From: Nitratireductor aquimarinus | Lineage (GTDB): Bacteria; Pseudomonadota; Alphaproteobacteria; Rhizobiales; Rhizobiaceae | Assembly: GCF_017255295.1 (NCBI RefSeq) | Contig: NZ_JAFKDE010000002.1 | Coordinates: 620,001 to 684,000, forward strand | DNA length: 64,000 nucleotides | Direction of reading: 5' to 3' | In this document: positions 55,761 through 64,000 of the stretch, one piece after another | How positions within the stretch are numbered: position 1 is the stretch's first letter | Layout of the letters: every line of letters starts with the position of its first letter | Position numbers and translations under genes: made by a program | Notes under the pieces: model-generated | The model's database searches: none | What the model saw: only the letters and a program-made list of their open reading frames with translations | Told to the model about the DNA's origin: nothing

Positions 55761-56519
55761 ATGGGACGTTTGCAGGCGGTGTTCGAGCGGTTTTACGCGT
55801 TGCGCATCTGGCAACAGGCATGCATCGTCACTCTGGGCGCTGCCGTGGGTGCTGACGCGCTGACGCTCATTCTTTACTCCATATTCTTTTCCGACCGGCT
55901 GATGCTCGACCTGATTCTCACGGCCGTCATCACCGTTCTTGTGGCCTACCCGATCTCCTATGTTTTTCTGAGCAAGACGGCGACGGTCGCGAAACTGGCA
56001 ACGGAACTGGATAAGGCTGCAACGACTGATTACCTGACCGAGCTGTGCAATCGACGCAATTTCATGCAGCAGGCGGGCGCGTTTATCGGAGAAGCCGACG
56101 CCTCGGCAGGTGTCGTTCTCTTCATCGATGTGGATCACTTCAAGCTGATCAACGACCGGTTTGGCCATGCCGAGGGGGACCGGGTGCTTGTGCTGGTGGC
56201 GGAGGCAATTCGCCAGAGCGTGCGCGTGGATGATATCTGCGCGCGCATTGGCGGCGAGGAGTTCGCCGTGTTCATGCCGGGCGCGGACCTGCCGCTTGCG
56301 CGTACGGTTTCGGAGCGCATCGCCCTGAGCTGCCGTCTCGTGGGGTGCGCGGCGCACCCCGAAGAGCTTTCCACCACGGTGAGCATCGGCGTCGCCATGC
56401 ATCGCCCGGAGCAATCGCTGGATGAAGTTGTCCGCGAGGCCGATTTCCTTCTGTACAGGGCCAAGCGGGGCGGGCGCGATCAGGTGATGTATCGCGCGCC
56501 GCATGAGGTCGTCGCCTGA
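55761..56519 (+). CDS. Membrane diguanylate cyclase (GGDEF)
   Basis: A 252-aa enzyme that synthesises c-di-GMP from GTP. Two membrane helices lie at about residues 18-42 and 48-72, then a GGDEF domain with DYLTELCNRRNFM, VLFIDVDHFKLINDRFGHAEGD (core quoted in part) and the intact active site ARIGGEEFAVF. An inhibitory I-site RVDD sits five residues upstream of GGEEF, implying product feedback inhibition. It is divergent from the degenerate GGDEF gene, with starts 246 bases apart. Confidence 0.94.
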   Translation: MGRLQAVFERFYALRIWQQACIVTLGAAVGADALTLILYSIFFSDRLMLDLILTAVITVLVAYPISYVFLSKTATVAKLATELDKAATTDYLTELCNRRNFMQQAGAFIGEADASAGVVLFIDVDHFKLINDRFGHAEGDRVLVLVAEAIRQSVRVDDICARIGGEEFAVFMPGADLPLARTVSERIALSCRLVGCAAHPEELSTTVSIGVAMHRPEQSLDEVVREADFLLYRAKRGGRDQVMYRAPHEVVA

Positions 56520-56550
56520 GGGTGGCGCCGGGCACGCGGTTCTTGGAATG

Positions 56551-56578
56551 AAAAACGGCGCCGAAGGGCGCCGTTTGC
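56551..56578. terminator. Bidirectional terminator after the diguanylate cyclase gene
   Basis: A 10-bp perfect stem AAACGGCGCC / GGCGCCGTTT with a GAAG loop, A-rich on the left and T-rich on the right, between convergent genes. Confidence 0.85.
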
Positions 56579-56585
56579 GTATCGT

Positions 56586-57131
56586 CTATTCGACTTCGAT
56601 GTGGAAAACCGACCAGACCCAGCCGCGTTCTTCTTCTTCCGGCGCCTTGGCGCCACCGGTGTCGTAGACCAGCCACAGCGGCCCAAGCCCGCCTATGCCG
56701 AGTGGCTTTCCGTCGACCTTCATGGCGAGGATCCATTCATGGGCGGCCATCTTGTCAGCATCCATTTCGAAGCCGAAGCCATCGAGCGCATAGAGTGTCG
56801 CGCTGTCGCCTGTCGCACCGGCCGTGGCAAGAACGTCTTTCAGAAGCGGGCCTTCCATGGTGAGCGGGCGCGGCCAGTCTTCCGTGTCGGCATTCACCTT
56901 GATCGTCTTCTGCGGAAGGGCGGCAAGCGTCTCCCAGTCGAAGCTGTGCGCCTTGTCGAACGTCTTGTCGTGGAACTTCAGAAACCCGTCAAAGAACGGG
57001 TCAAACGCCTCACGATTGGTGTTGTCGATCTCGCCGCTGACCGTCAGCAGCGTACCCTCGGCCTGGCCGGGGGAAACCGTTGCAAACAAGAGGGACGTGG
57101 CGATGGAAGCCGAAATCAGTAATCCGCGCAT
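56586..57131 (-). CDS. Periplasmic protein with molybdopterin-oxidoreductase-like fold, no cysteine
   Basis: A 181-aa secreted protein with a signal peptide (residues 1-24, ending GQA). The body resembles the sulfite-oxidase-type molybdopterin-binding fold in shortened form: TVSGEID near the start, a MEGPLLKDVL segment, WILAMKVDGKPLGIGGLGPLWLVYD and the C-terminal WVWSVFHIEVE. There is no cysteine anywhere in the protein, so the Moco-ligating Cys of true oxidoreductases is missing. Ligand and function are unknown; a sensing role beside the cyclase is speculation. A perfect CtrA-like box lies 55 bases upstream. Confidence 0.75.
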   Translation of the reverse strand: MRGLLISASIATSLLFATVSPGQAEGTLLTVSGEIDNTNREAFDPFFDGFLKFHDKTFDKAHSFDWETLAALPQKTIKVNADTEDWPRPLTMEGPLLKDVLATAGATGDSATLYALDGFGFEMDADKMAAHEWILAMKVDGKPLGIGGLGPLWLVYDTGGAKAPEEEERGWVWSVFHIEVE

Positions 57132-57185
57132 TGCCGTCTCCGGGTGGTTTCGTTTGATGATGGCGCAGACCCTAGGCGCGTGCTC

Positions 57186-57200
57186 TTAACGCGGTGTTAA
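57186..57200. promoter_or_regulatory. Perfect CtrA-type box
   Basis: TTAA-CGCGGTG-TTAA matches the CtrA consensus TTAA-N7-TTAA at all eight fixed positions, with C and G flanks. It lies 55 bases upstream of the minus-strand Moco-like gene and 173 bases upstream of the plus-strand HTH gene. Confidence 0.55.
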
Positions 57201-57372
57201 GAAATTCACCCGACGTAGCGGCCCTCAGCCGATTGTGGTGAAGCGGCTGTGCGAGGTTTCCCCAATTGATTGGAATTTACAGGTTGCATAATTCAACCAG
57301 GCATTGTGTATTGCTAGCCGTCGCACATCAGGGGAAGTGGTGCGGCATTTGTCATTCAGACGGAGGGACGGG

Positions 57373-57633
57373 GTGAACGTCGTCGCATTCAGGGCGGATA
57401 AAGAAGACGAGCACCCCGCGCGTGGACGGGGTGCGCGGCCTGCCGCGATGGGCGCAACGGATTTCGATGCCTGGCTGAAGCATCTCGGTTTCAGCGAACG
57501 GCATGCAGCAAGGGTGCTGCAGGTGGGCAGGGCGACGATCGCGCGCTATCGGCGCGAAGGCGCGCCGGCCCATATCGGCTATGCCTGCACGGCAATCGCT
57601 CTCGGCATGCCCATATGGCAAAAGGCCGAGTAG
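57373..57633 (+). CDS. Small DNA-binding-like protein (helix-turn-helix)
   Basis: An 86-aa basic protein with a predicted helix-turn-helix in its C-terminal half: DFDAWLKHLGFSERHAARVL then GRATIARYRREGAPAHIGYA, resembling Cro-type recognition helices. The start is uncertain: GTG 57373 follows a GGAGG site and is preferred, ATG 57448 is possible, and the open frame extends to TTG 57304. No partner gene is adjacent. Function unknown. Confidence 0.7.
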   Translation: MNVVAFRADKEDEHPARGRGARPAAMGATDFDAWLKHLGFSERHAARVLQVGRATIARYRREGAPAHIGYACTAIALGMPIWQKAE

Positions 57634-57782
57634 GCGATTTTCCCTCGAAGATCGCTTTTCCGTCATGGTCGGCCTGCCCGTGTTTCAGGCGAGGCGCTTC
57701 TGTTTCAGCTTTAATGCCGATTGATACAGAAGCAATGGGTGAGGCTGGCGCGGCGCGCTATCGCGCATGATCTCTGTCAGAA

Positions 57783-57816
57783 AACAAAAAAAGGCCGGGC
57801 GCTAGCCCGACCTTCT
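57783..57816 (-). terminator. Terminator of the cold-shock gene
   Basis: On the minus strand AAGGTCGGGC-TAGC-GCCCGGCCTT is followed by TTTTTTTGTTTTC, 57 bases after the csp stop. Confidence 0.9.
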
Positions 57817-57872
57817 CGATCATCTCAACGCCCCGTGCCAGTACATCCGTGGTCACGTGGCGGAGACGAAGC

Positions 57873-58082
57873 TTATGCAGCCTGCAGGTTGTCCGCAGCG
57901 CTTTTGCCCGACCGGCGGTCCTGAACGATCTCGAAGCTGAGCTTCTGACCTTCAACGATGGACTGCATACCGGCGCGCTCGACGGCAGAGATGTGAACGA
58001 ACACGTCGTTCGCGCCGTCATCGGGTGCGATGAAGCCAAAGCCGCGGGTGGTGTCGAAGAATTTTACGGTTCCAGTAATCAT
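57873..58082 (-). CDS. cspA: Cold-shock protein (CspA family)
   Basis: A 69-aa single OB-fold RNA chaperone. RNP1 (RGFGFIAPD) and RNP2 (DVFVHISAVERAG) are intact. The ATG at 58082 is preceded by AAAGGAAAAT. It is followed by a terminator and preceded by a 360-base leader without genes, as expected for cold-shock genes with long 5' leaders. Confidence 0.96.
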   Translation of the reverse strand: MITGTVKFFDTTRGFGFIAPDDGANDVFVHISAVERAGMQSIVEGQKLSFEIVQDRRSGKSAADNLQAA

Positions 58083-58441
58083 GCGATTTTCCTTTCAAAT
58101 CGTCATAGGGAATCGATGCCTGACGATTGCCAAGCACCGGGTAGTTCGAATTTGAGGGAAGATCGTAGGGGCGCTTTGCAGCGCGGAACAAAGTTCAACA
58201 GCAAGTTCGATGCTCCACATATGGATGTGGATTGTGTTTGAAACAAGGTCTGATTGAAAGATAGTTCACCCCCTGATCACACATGCGCATTTCCGACTTT
58301 CGGGAATGCTCAAAATCCCTGCCGACGCGCTGGAAGTGCGAGAGCAATCTGCGTGAGAACGGGTGGCAGAGAGGGGGAGCCGACACAGCTTGAAGGGGAG
58401 GACTGGCTCAACCCTTGGGCAAAATGTCGATTTTTGAAAAC
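58083..58441. other. Leader / intergenic region upstream of cspA
   Basis: About 360 bases between cspA and tRNA-Pro. cspA genes usually have a long structured 5' leader; specific folds were not resolved by eye. No coding sequence is supported. Confidence 0.5.
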
Positions 58442-58518
58442 TGGTCGGAGTGGCAGGATTCGAACCTGCGACCCCCTCGTCCCGAACGAGGTGCGCTACC
58501 AGGCTGCGCTACACTCCG
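58442..58518 (-). tRNA. tRNA-Pro (anticodon CGG)
   Basis: A 77-base cloverleaf on the minus strand: acceptor CGGAGTG / CACTCCG with encoded ACCA, anticodon arm CCTCG-TTCGGGA-CGAGG with CGG at 34-36, and T-arm GCAGG-TTCGAAT-CCTGC. It reads CCG proline codons. Confidence 0.95.
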
Positions 58519-58576
58519 TGACCAGACGGCGGGCTTATAGCCGCCGGATTTGAACTGCGCAAGATCAAACCGACAT

Positions 58577-60040
58577 TCAATACGGACTTTCTACATCGCC
58601 GGTCTCCACATAGACCGATTTGGCCTGTGAATAGGCGGCGAGCGCGGCCATGGCGTTCTCCCGGCCGAAGCCGGACTGCTTCACACCGCCAAAGGGCAGT
58701 TCCACGGGTGTCAGATTGTAGGTGTTGATCCAGCAGGTGCCGGCTTTCAACGCGTTGATGACGCGATGGGCGCGGGCGAGGTTCTGCGTGAAGACGCCGG
58801 CTGCAAGGCCGAATGGCGTGTCATTGGCGCGCTCGATCACCTCGTCTTCGTCCTCGAAGGTGAGAATGCTCATCACCGGCCCGAAGATTTCCTCACGCGC
58901 GATTCGCATTCCGTCGGTCACATCGGTGAAGATCGTGGGCTCCACATAGTAACCGTCTTCCAGCCCCTGCAGTCCGGGTGCGCTGCCGCCATGATGCAGA
59001 GTTGCGCCGTCCTCGCGGCCGATCTCGATATAGCGCAGCACCTTGTCATGCTGCGCCCTGCTGATGAGCGGCCCGAGATGGGTTTCGGGGTCGAGCGGGT
59101 CGCCCAGGCGAATCGCACTGGTGCGCTCCGTCAGGCGTGACAGGAAGCGCTCGTAAATGCCCTTCTGCACAAAAACGCGGGTGCCGTTGGAGCAGATCTG
59201 GCCAGTCGAATAAAAATTGCCGAGCATGGCGCCGCCAATGGCGTTTTCCAGATCGGCGTCATCGAACACGATCAGCGGCGACTTGCCGCCGAGCTCCATC
59301 GTGGCGGGCTTCATGTGGCTGCCGGCGAGGGACTGCACCTTCTTGCCGGTCTCCACCGAGCCGGTGAGCGACACCTTGGCGACCCCGGGATGGGCGACAA
59401 GAGCAGCGCCGACATCGCCCAGTCCCTGCACCACGTTGAAGAGACCGTCCGGAAGCCCCGCCTCGGTGTAAATCTCGGCGAGCTTCAGCGCGGAAAGCGG
59501 GGTCACCTCGGAGGGTTTGAACACCATGGCGTTGCCCATGGCGAGTGCGGGGGCGGATTTCCAGCCGGCGATCTGGATCGGATAGTTCCACGCGCCAATG
59601 CCGACGCATACGCCGAGCGGTTCATGTCGCGTGTAGCCGAACGCGCCGCCAAGCTCGACCTGTTCGCCGTTGAAGGCGGCAACCGCGCCGCCCAGAAACT
59701 CCAGAGCCTCGGCGGCGGAAGGGGCGTCGGCGACCAGCGTTTCCTGAAGCGCCTTGCCGGTGTTCAGGGTTTCCAGCGCGGCCAGTTCTTCATTGTGCTT
59801 AAGAAGAAGGTCGGCTGCGCGGCGCAGAATGCGTCCGCGCTCAACGGGTTTCAGCTTCGCCCAGGCCGGCTGGGCCGCGCGTGCGGCCTCGACGGCAAGC
59901 TCGACGATGTTCGGGGTCGCGGAATGAACGCGTGCGATGGTCTCGCCCGTTGCCGGATAAACGACATCGATGACGGCGCCCTGTTCATCTTCCACATAGT
60001 GGCCGTTGATGTAGTGCGATGCTTTTGGCTGCGCGCGCAT
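58577..60040 (-). CDS. betB: Betaine aldehyde dehydrogenase
   Basis: Oxidises betaine aldehyde to the osmoprotectant glycine betaine. It is 487 aa with the aldehyde dehydrogenase catalytic Glu in [10 protein letters not shown] and Cys in [13 protein letters not shown]; the coenzyme loop is [18 protein letters not shown], and [11 protein letters not shown] is also typical. The E. coli-type sequence with [14 protein letters not shown] near the C-terminus indicates BetB. It lies 114 bases after betA with a dispersed repeat between them. Confidence 0.96.
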   Translation of the reverse strand: MRAQPKASHYINGHYVEDEQGAVIDVVYPATGETIARVHSATPNIVELAVEAARAAQPAWAKLKPVERGRILRRAADLLLKHNEELAALETLNTGKALQETLVADAPSAAEALEFLGGAVAAFNGEQVELGGAFGYTRHEPLGVCVGIGAWNYPIQIAGWKSAPALAMGNAMVFKPSEVTPLSALKLAEIYTEAGLPDGLFNVVQGLGDVGAALVAHPGVAKVSLTGSVETGKKVQSLAGSHMKPATMELGGKSPLIVFDDADLENAIGGAMLGNFYSTGQICSNGTRVFVQKGIYERFLSRLTERTSAIRLGDPLDPETHLGPLISRAQHDKVLRYIEIGREDGATLHHGGSAPGLQGLEDGYYVEPTIFTDVTDGMRIAREEIFGPVMSILTFEDEDEVIERANDTPFGLAAGVFTQNLARAHRVINALKAGTCWINTYNLTPVELPFGGVKQSGFGRENAMAALAAYSQAKSVYVETGDVESPY

Positions 60041-60110
60041 AATGTCTCCAGCTTTGGAGCGCCTTCGCTTTTCGTTGAGTTGCGAAAGCGCTGAAACTTT
60101 TTGTTTTGCC

Positions 60111-60152
60111 CAATTCCGGGCGGAAAACCGGTTTCCGCCTTTCCTGAAATTG
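60111..60152. repeat. Dispersed palindromic element between betA and betB
   Basis: CAATTCCGGG and CCTGAAATTG-type arms flank a centre CGGAAA-A-CCGG-TTTCCG (60122-60138). The same CCGG-centred motif is seen at 14137-14174. In the middle of the bet operon it may form an mRNA hairpin. Confidence 0.65.
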
Positions 60153-60154
60153 CC

Positions 60155-61807
60155 CTATCGGTCGGTCTCCCGCCAGCGCGGGTTGATCCAGGGTTCCTGA
60201 TTGGACGGGCTGAGCGGTGTCCGGCCAAGAATATGATCGGCGGCTTTCTCGCCCACCATGATCGATGGCCCGTTGAGATTGCCGTTGGTGATACGGGGGA
60301 ATATCGACGAATCTGCGACCCGCAGACCTTCGACCCCGATCACGCGGCATTCCCCGTCGACAACGCTCATCGCGTCGCTTGCCGCACCCATACGGCAGGT
60401 GCCGCAGGGATGATAGGCGCTTTCGGCATGATCGCGGATGAAGGCGTCGAGTTCATCGTCGGACTGGATGCTGTCGCCCGGCGCGATCTCGCGTCCGCGA
60501 TAGGGGGTGAAGGCGTCCTGCGAGAAGATCTCGCGGGTGAGGCGGATGCAGTGGCGGAAGTCGCTCCAGTCCTGCGGGTGCGACATGTAGTTGAAGCGGA
60601 TCTCCGGCTTGTCCCAGGCGTCGCCCGATCTGAGGTGGATCGCGCCGCGCGATCTGGAGCGCATCGGGCCGACATGCGCCTGAAAGCCGTGTCCCTTCGC
60701 CGCCGCCTTGCCATCATAGCGGATGGCGACGGGCAGGAAGTGATACTGGATATCCGGATACTCGACGCCGGCTGCGGAGCGGACGAATGCGCCAGCCTCG
60801 AAATGATTCGATGTGCCCAGACCCGATTTAAAGAACAGCCATTCAGCGCCGATCAACCCTTTGGAAAGGAGATTGAGCTTTGAATAGAGCGTGATCGGCT
60901 GAAGTGATTCCTGCTGAATGTAGAGTTCCAGATGGTCCTGCAGATTGCCGCCAACGCCGGGCCGGTCGGCTACGACATCAATGCCGCGCTCCTGCAGATG
61001 TGCGGCGGGGCCGATGCCCGAAAGCATCAGCAGCTTTGGTGAATTGATCGCTGATGCTGCGATAATGACTTCACGTCTTGCTTTAACGACCTGAATCTTT
61101 CCGTGAGCTTCGATCTCGACGCCGGTGGCGCGTTGATTCTCCATGACAACGCGGCGCGCGAAGCCATTGACGAGACTCACGTTCTTTCTCTTCAGCGCGG
61201 GCCGGAGGTAAGCGTTGGCCGTGGACCAGCGCCGGCCCCTGTGGATCGTCTGCTGGAGTGCGCCGAAGCCTTCCTGTTTGGAGCCGTTATAGTCCGGCGT
61301 GGTCTCGAAGCCGGCCTGTCGGCCCGCTTCAACGAAGGCGGAAAAGAGCGGATTGTCGCGCGGGCCCTTGCGTACATGAAGCGGGCCGTCGGTTCCGCGC
61401 CAGCCGGCTTCGCCATCCTCCATCGTCTCCATGCGCTTGAAGTAGGGCAGCACATCCGCATAGGCCCAGCCGGCCGCGCCCTGTTCGGCCCAGTGGTCGA
61501 AGTCGCGGGCGTGGCCGCGGACATAGACCATGCCGTTGATGGAGGAGGAGCCGCCGATCACCTTGCCACGCGGTGTGGCAAGAACGCGTCCGCCCAGATG
61601 AGGCTCCGGCTCGCTCTGAAAGCCCCAGTCATAGCGCGCCATGTTCATGGGAAAGGAGAGGGCGGCGGGCATCTGGATGAAGGGGCCGATATCGCTGCCG
61701 CCATATTCGATGACGATGACCGAATGCCTGCCGTCTTCCGACAGGCGGTAGGCAAGCGCGGCGCCGGCGGAGCCGGACCCAATGATGACGAAATCGGCTT
61801 CAGCCAT
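60155..61807 (-). CDS. betA: Choline dehydrogenase (GMC oxidoreductase)
   Basis: A membrane-associated FAD enzyme that oxidises choline to betaine aldehyde. It is 550 aa from the ATG at 61807. The FAD-binding motif is [23 protein letters not shown] signature 1 is [23 protein letters not shown] signature 2 lies around [15 protein letters not shown], and the catalytic His is in [11 protein letters not shown]. It overlaps the betI 3' end by eight bases, indicating coupling. No betC (choline sulfatase) is present. Confidence 0.96.
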   Translation of the reverse strand: MAEADFVIIGSGSAGAALAYRLSEDGRHSVIVIEYGGSDIGPFIQMPAALSFPMNMARYDWGFQSEPEPHLGGRVLATPRGKVIGGSSSINGMVYVRGHARDFDHWAEQGAAGWAYADVLPYFKRMETMEDGEAGWRGTDGPLHVRKGPRDNPLFSAFVEAGRQAGFETTPDYNGSKQEGFGALQQTIHRGRRWSTANAYLRPALKRKNVSLVNGFARRVVMENQRATGVEIEAHGKIQVVKARREVIIAASAINSPKLLMLSGIGPAAHLQERGIDVVADRPGVGGNLQDHLELYIQQESLQPITLYSKLNLLSKGLIGAEWLFFKSGLGTSNHFEAGAFVRSAAGVEYPDIQYHFLPVAIRYDGKAAAKGHGFQAHVGPMRSRSRGAIHLRSGDAWDKPEIRFNYMSHPQDWSDFRHCIRLTREIFSQDAFTPYRGREIAPGDSIQSDDELDAFIRDHAESAYHPCGTCRMGAASDAMSVVDGECRVIGVEGLRVADSSIFPRITNGNLNGPSIMVGEKAADHILGRTPLSPSNQEPWINPRWRETDR

Positions 61808-62402
61808 GGAACGGGCCCCCGTGAGGCGTGTGACGGGCAAGCGCCATGTCGAGATAGTCTTCGACGAGGAAGATGGCGGTCCGGGAATCCTCGACGCCTT
61901 CGCCGAGCGCGCGGCGCAGATAAAGACCGTCGATAAGGGCGGCGATGCCGCGCGCGGTGCGTATGGCGGCAGGGCGGGGAAGACCGGCGAGGCCGCTCAG
62001 AAGGTCGCTGTGAAGGCGATGCACGTAGATGCGGAAGAGGCGGCCAAGCGCTGCATCGCGCCGCGCCTCCACATAAAAGGCGAGCCAGGCGGCGATGATC
62101 TCGGGGCGGAACTGCTCCGGCGAGAGGTTGACCGCGATGATCGCGCGCACCCGTTCCGGCCCGGAAAGCGGAGCGATGGCCGGGCGGATCTCATTGCCGA
62201 GCTGGGTGAGGATGTGGCGCATCGTGGCGAAAAGGAGGTCGTCCTTGCCGCCGAAATAGTGATGCGCCAGCGCGGTCGACACGCCGGCGCGACCGGCAAT
62301 GTCCGACATGGTGACGTTCAGCGCGCCGCGCTCGCCAATGGCGCTGATGGCCGCATCAATGAGCGCGCGGCGGCGGATGGGTTCCATTCCGATCTTGGGC
62401 AT
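61800..62402 (-). CDS. betI: TetR-family repressor BetI
   Basis: A choline-responsive repressor of the bet operon. It is 200 aa and starts with [19 protein letters not shown], followed by the [23 protein letters not shown]; the C-terminal ligand domain includes [19 protein letters not shown]. It is the first gene of betI-betA-betB, and a perfect inverted repeat lies 15 bases upstream. Confidence 0.95.
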   Translation of the reverse strand: MPKIGMEPIRRRALIDAAISAIGERGALNVTMSDIAGRAGVSTALAHHYFGGKDDLLFATMRHILTQLGNEIRPAIAPLSGPERVRAIIAVNLSPEQFRPEIIAAWLAFYVEARRDAALGRLFRIYVHRLHSDLLSGLAGLPRPAAIRTARGIAALIDGLYLRRALGEGVEDSRTAIFLVEDYLDMALARHTPHGGPFHG

Positions 62403-62417
62403 GGCTCTCGTTTATTA

Positions 62418-62437
62418 TTGATTGATGAGTCAATCAA
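62418..62437. promoter_or_regulatory. BetI operator (perfect 8-bp inverted repeat)
   Basis: TTGATTGA-TGAG-TCAATCAA lies between the divergent betI and thiolase genes, 16 bases from the betI start. The TTGATTG core agrees with known BetI-binding sites (E. coli bet operator contains TTGATTGG). Confidence 0.7.
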
Positions 62438-62566
62438 GAAAAAATCGGAGGCTCGGGCCGGGTGTTTAAATAGTTCAGGCTTGAACGGTCTTCGCGCCGG
62501 ATTTATGATTTTGTGAGACAGTTCATCAACGCGCCGGCCTGTGGCTGGCGGTCCGGGAGAGACGAG

Positions 62567-63733
62567 ATGACCGCATGCATCGTGGGCTGGGCCCACTCCA
62601 AATTCGGCAAGCTGACAGACGACACGCTGGAAGGGCTGATCGTGCAGGTGGCGCGTGAGGCGCTGGACCATGCGGGCATCGGGCCGGAGGATGTGGACGA
62701 GATCGTGCTCGGCCATTTCAACGCGGGTTTCTCGCCGCAGGATTTTACCGCAAGCCTCGTGCTGCAGGCCGATGACCGGCTGCGCTTCAAGCCGGCGACG
62801 CGGGTGGAAAACGCCTGCGCGACCGGTTCCGCCGCCGTGCGGCAGGGCGCGCGTGCCATTGAGGCGCGTGCGGCGCGCATCGTGCTGGTGGTGGGCGCGG
62901 AGCAGATGACCAAAACGCCGGGACCGCAGATTGCGGAAAACCTGCTGAAAGCATCCTATCTGCCGGAAGATGGCGAGATACCGGGTGGCTTTGCCGGCGT
63001 TTTCGGCAAGATCGCGGATGCTTATTTCCAGAAATATGGCGACCAGACGGATGCGCTGGCGGCGCTGGCGGCAAAGAACCACAAGAACGGCGTCGACAAT
63101 CCTTACGCGCAGATGCGCAAGGATCTGGGTTTTGAGTTCTGCCGTCAGGAGAGTGAGCGCAACCCCTATGTTGCCGGCCCGTTGAAGCGCACCGATTGCT
63201 CGCTGGTTTCCGACGGGGCGGCGGCTGTCATTCTGGCGGACACGCAGACGGCGCTTTCGATGCGCCGCGCGGTGGCGCTGCGCGCCAATGAGCATGTGCA
63301 GGACTTCCTGCCCATGTCGAAGCGCGACATCCTGCAGTTCGAGGGCTGTGAGGCGGCGTGGAAGCAGGCGCTGAAGAGCGCCAGCGTGACGCTGGACGAT
63401 CTCTCCTTCGTGGAGACGCATGACTGTTTCACCATTGCCGAGCTGATCGAATATGAGGCCATGGGACTGGCGAAGCGCGGCGAGGGCGGCAGGATCGCGC
63501 TCGAAGGTCAGACACAGAAGAACGGGCGTCTGCCGGTGAACCCGTCGGGCGGCCTGAAGGCCAAGGGCCACCCGATCGGCGCGACCGGCGTTTCCATGTA
63601 CGCGCTGACGGCGATGCAGCTGACCGGCGAGGCCGGCGGCATCCAGATCCCCGGCGCGACGCTGGGTGGCATCTTCAACATGGGTGGCGCGGCAGTCGCC
63701 AACTATGTGTCGATCCTCGAACGGATCAAGTAG
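62567..63733 (+). CDS. Thiolase family protein (SCP-x/acetyl-CoA acetyltransferase-like)
   Basis: A 388-aa thiolase-fold enzyme that would cleave or condense acyl-CoA. The active Cys is in ENACATGSAAVRQGARA; a second site has ETHDCFTIAE and the C-terminal GGLKAKGHPIGATG carries the His. It belongs to the SCP2/SCP-x-like thiolase group without the lipid-transfer domain. The start at 62567 has a GGGAGAGA site. It is divergent from betI, and its 3' end overlaps the convergent unknown gene by eight bases. Confidence 0.93.
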   Translation: MTACIVGWAHSKFGKLTDDTLEGLIVQVAREALDHAGIGPEDVDEIVLGHFNAGFSPQDFTASLVLQADDRLRFKPATRVENACATGSAAVRQGARAIEARAARIVLVVGAEQMTKTPGPQIAENLLKASYLPEDGEIPGGFAGVFGKIADAYFQKYGDQTDALAALAAKNHKNGVDNPYAQMRKDLGFEFCRQESERNPYVAGPLKRTDCSLVSDGAAAVILADTQTALSMRRAVALRANEHVQDFLPMSKRDILQFEGCEAAWKQALKSASVTLDDLSFVETHDCFTIAELIEYEAMGLAKRGEGGRIALEGQTQKNGRLPVNPSGGLKAKGHPIGATGVSMYALTAMQLTGEAGGIQIPGATLGGIFNMGGAAVANYVSILERIK

Positions 63734-64000
63734 AAGGCGCGGCCTTCTCGCCTGCCGTTGCCGACGGCCACAGTTCGACGCGTCCGAAGCCCGGCACTTT
63801 CAGTGCCGGGTTGCGTATGTCGAGGCCGGCGACCAGTCCCAGAAACTGAAGCTCGAAGCCTGAGCGCAGGCCGGCGGCAAACCCTGCCAGGCCGCCAAAG
63901 GACACATGGACATCGCTCCAGTCGGGCGCGTGATCGAAGGCGAAGAGGCCGGGGCGATAATCACGGCCGACGGCGGTGGGCGGCAGGGCGATGTCGAGGT
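63726..64000 (-). CDS. 3' end of an unidentified gene (C-terminal about 90 aa)
   Basis: The minus strand is open from the window edge to TGA at 63726. The visible residues include LPPTAVGRDYRPGLFAFDH, WSDVHVSFGGLAGFAAGL and VPGFGRVELWPSA, a soluble-looking mix without membrane segments. I do not recognise the family. Codon use and third-position GC match the region, so it is probably real. It overlaps the thiolase gene by eight bases and includes a perfect 9-bp inverted repeat at 63790-63810. Confidence 0.65.
   Translation of the reverse strand, partial: LDIALPPTAVGRDYRPGLFAFDHAPDWSDVHVSFGGLAGFAAGLRSGFELQFLGLVAGLDIRNPALKVPGFGRVELWPSATAGEKAAPST

Noticed and set aside
58442-58518. Attachment site at tRNA-Pro
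   Set aside because: Neighbouring genes are normal core genes and no repeated tRNA end was seen.

Overview
The window is a high-GC chromosomal segment of an alphaproteobacterium, most likely of the order Hyphomicrobiales (rhizobial/Phyllobacteriaceae-like). The basis is the gene order ctaB(?)-coxF-ctaG-ctaE-DUF983-surf1-ispH-thrB-rnhA, a CcrM adenine methyltransferase with a CtrA-like site in front, a fused CysNC, an imuA-imuB-dnaE2 mutasome, a betI-betA-betB operon, and dispersed rhizobial-type palindromes. Nearly all of it is ordinary core chromosome. There is no prophage, integrase, CRISPR array or intact insertion sequence.

Layout. 0-5.5 kb: cytochrome c oxidase assembly genes, then ispH, thrB and rnhA, all on plus. 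5.6-7.7 kb: peroxiredoxin, a DsbD-N-like periplasmic protein, YqgE. 7.8-14.1 kb: a minus-strand run thrC - M16 peptidase - rimJ-like acetyltransferase - large membrane GGDEF/EAL protein. 14.3-19.6 kb: a lipoprotein, a HAD phosphatase, ccrM, a second HAD, and mutY divergent from a DUF721/DciA-like gene. 19.7-24.7 kb: two tandem DsbA-like oxidoreductases and smc. 24.8-27.3 kb: small accessory genes, an AraC regulator, and a broken MFS transporter holding foreign-looking sequence. 27.6-33.4 kb: ppdK, hypotheticals, an MBL-fold hydrolase, bioY. 33.5-42.3 kb: scattered surface-polysaccharide genes (galE, O-antigen ligase/polymerase, manC, phosphomannomutase, WbpE-like aminotransferase), with a DUF2793 protein, tRNA-Gln and a small membrane protein between. 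42.5-46.2 kb: cysD-cysNC-cysQ sulfate activation. 46.5-54.1 kb: a sugar kinase and the DNA-damage operon. 54.4-57.6 kb: a cyclic-di-GMP pair and a Moco-domain-like periplasmic protein. 57.8-58.5 kb: cold-shock gene and tRNA-Pro. 58.6-62.4 kb: glycine betaine synthesis from choline. 62.5-64 kb: a thiolase and the end of an unknown gene.

The most notable unit is the DNA-damage operon. A perfect GAAC-N7-GAAC alphaproteobacterial LexA box (54105-54119) lies just upstream of a HhH-GPD (endonuclease III-like) gene, which is followed within 19 bp by imuA, imuB and dnaE2. A divergent-type DNA glycosylase/lyase thus appears to be co-induced with the SOS mutasome. Two putative CtrA sites (one perfect TTAA-N7-TTAA at 57186-57200, one near-perfect with an adjacent GANTC site in front of ccrM) suggest cell-cycle control. 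Other points of interest are a DsbA paralogue that has lost the cis-proline, a degenerate GGDEF protein divergent from an intact diguanylate cyclase, and a clean BetI operator.
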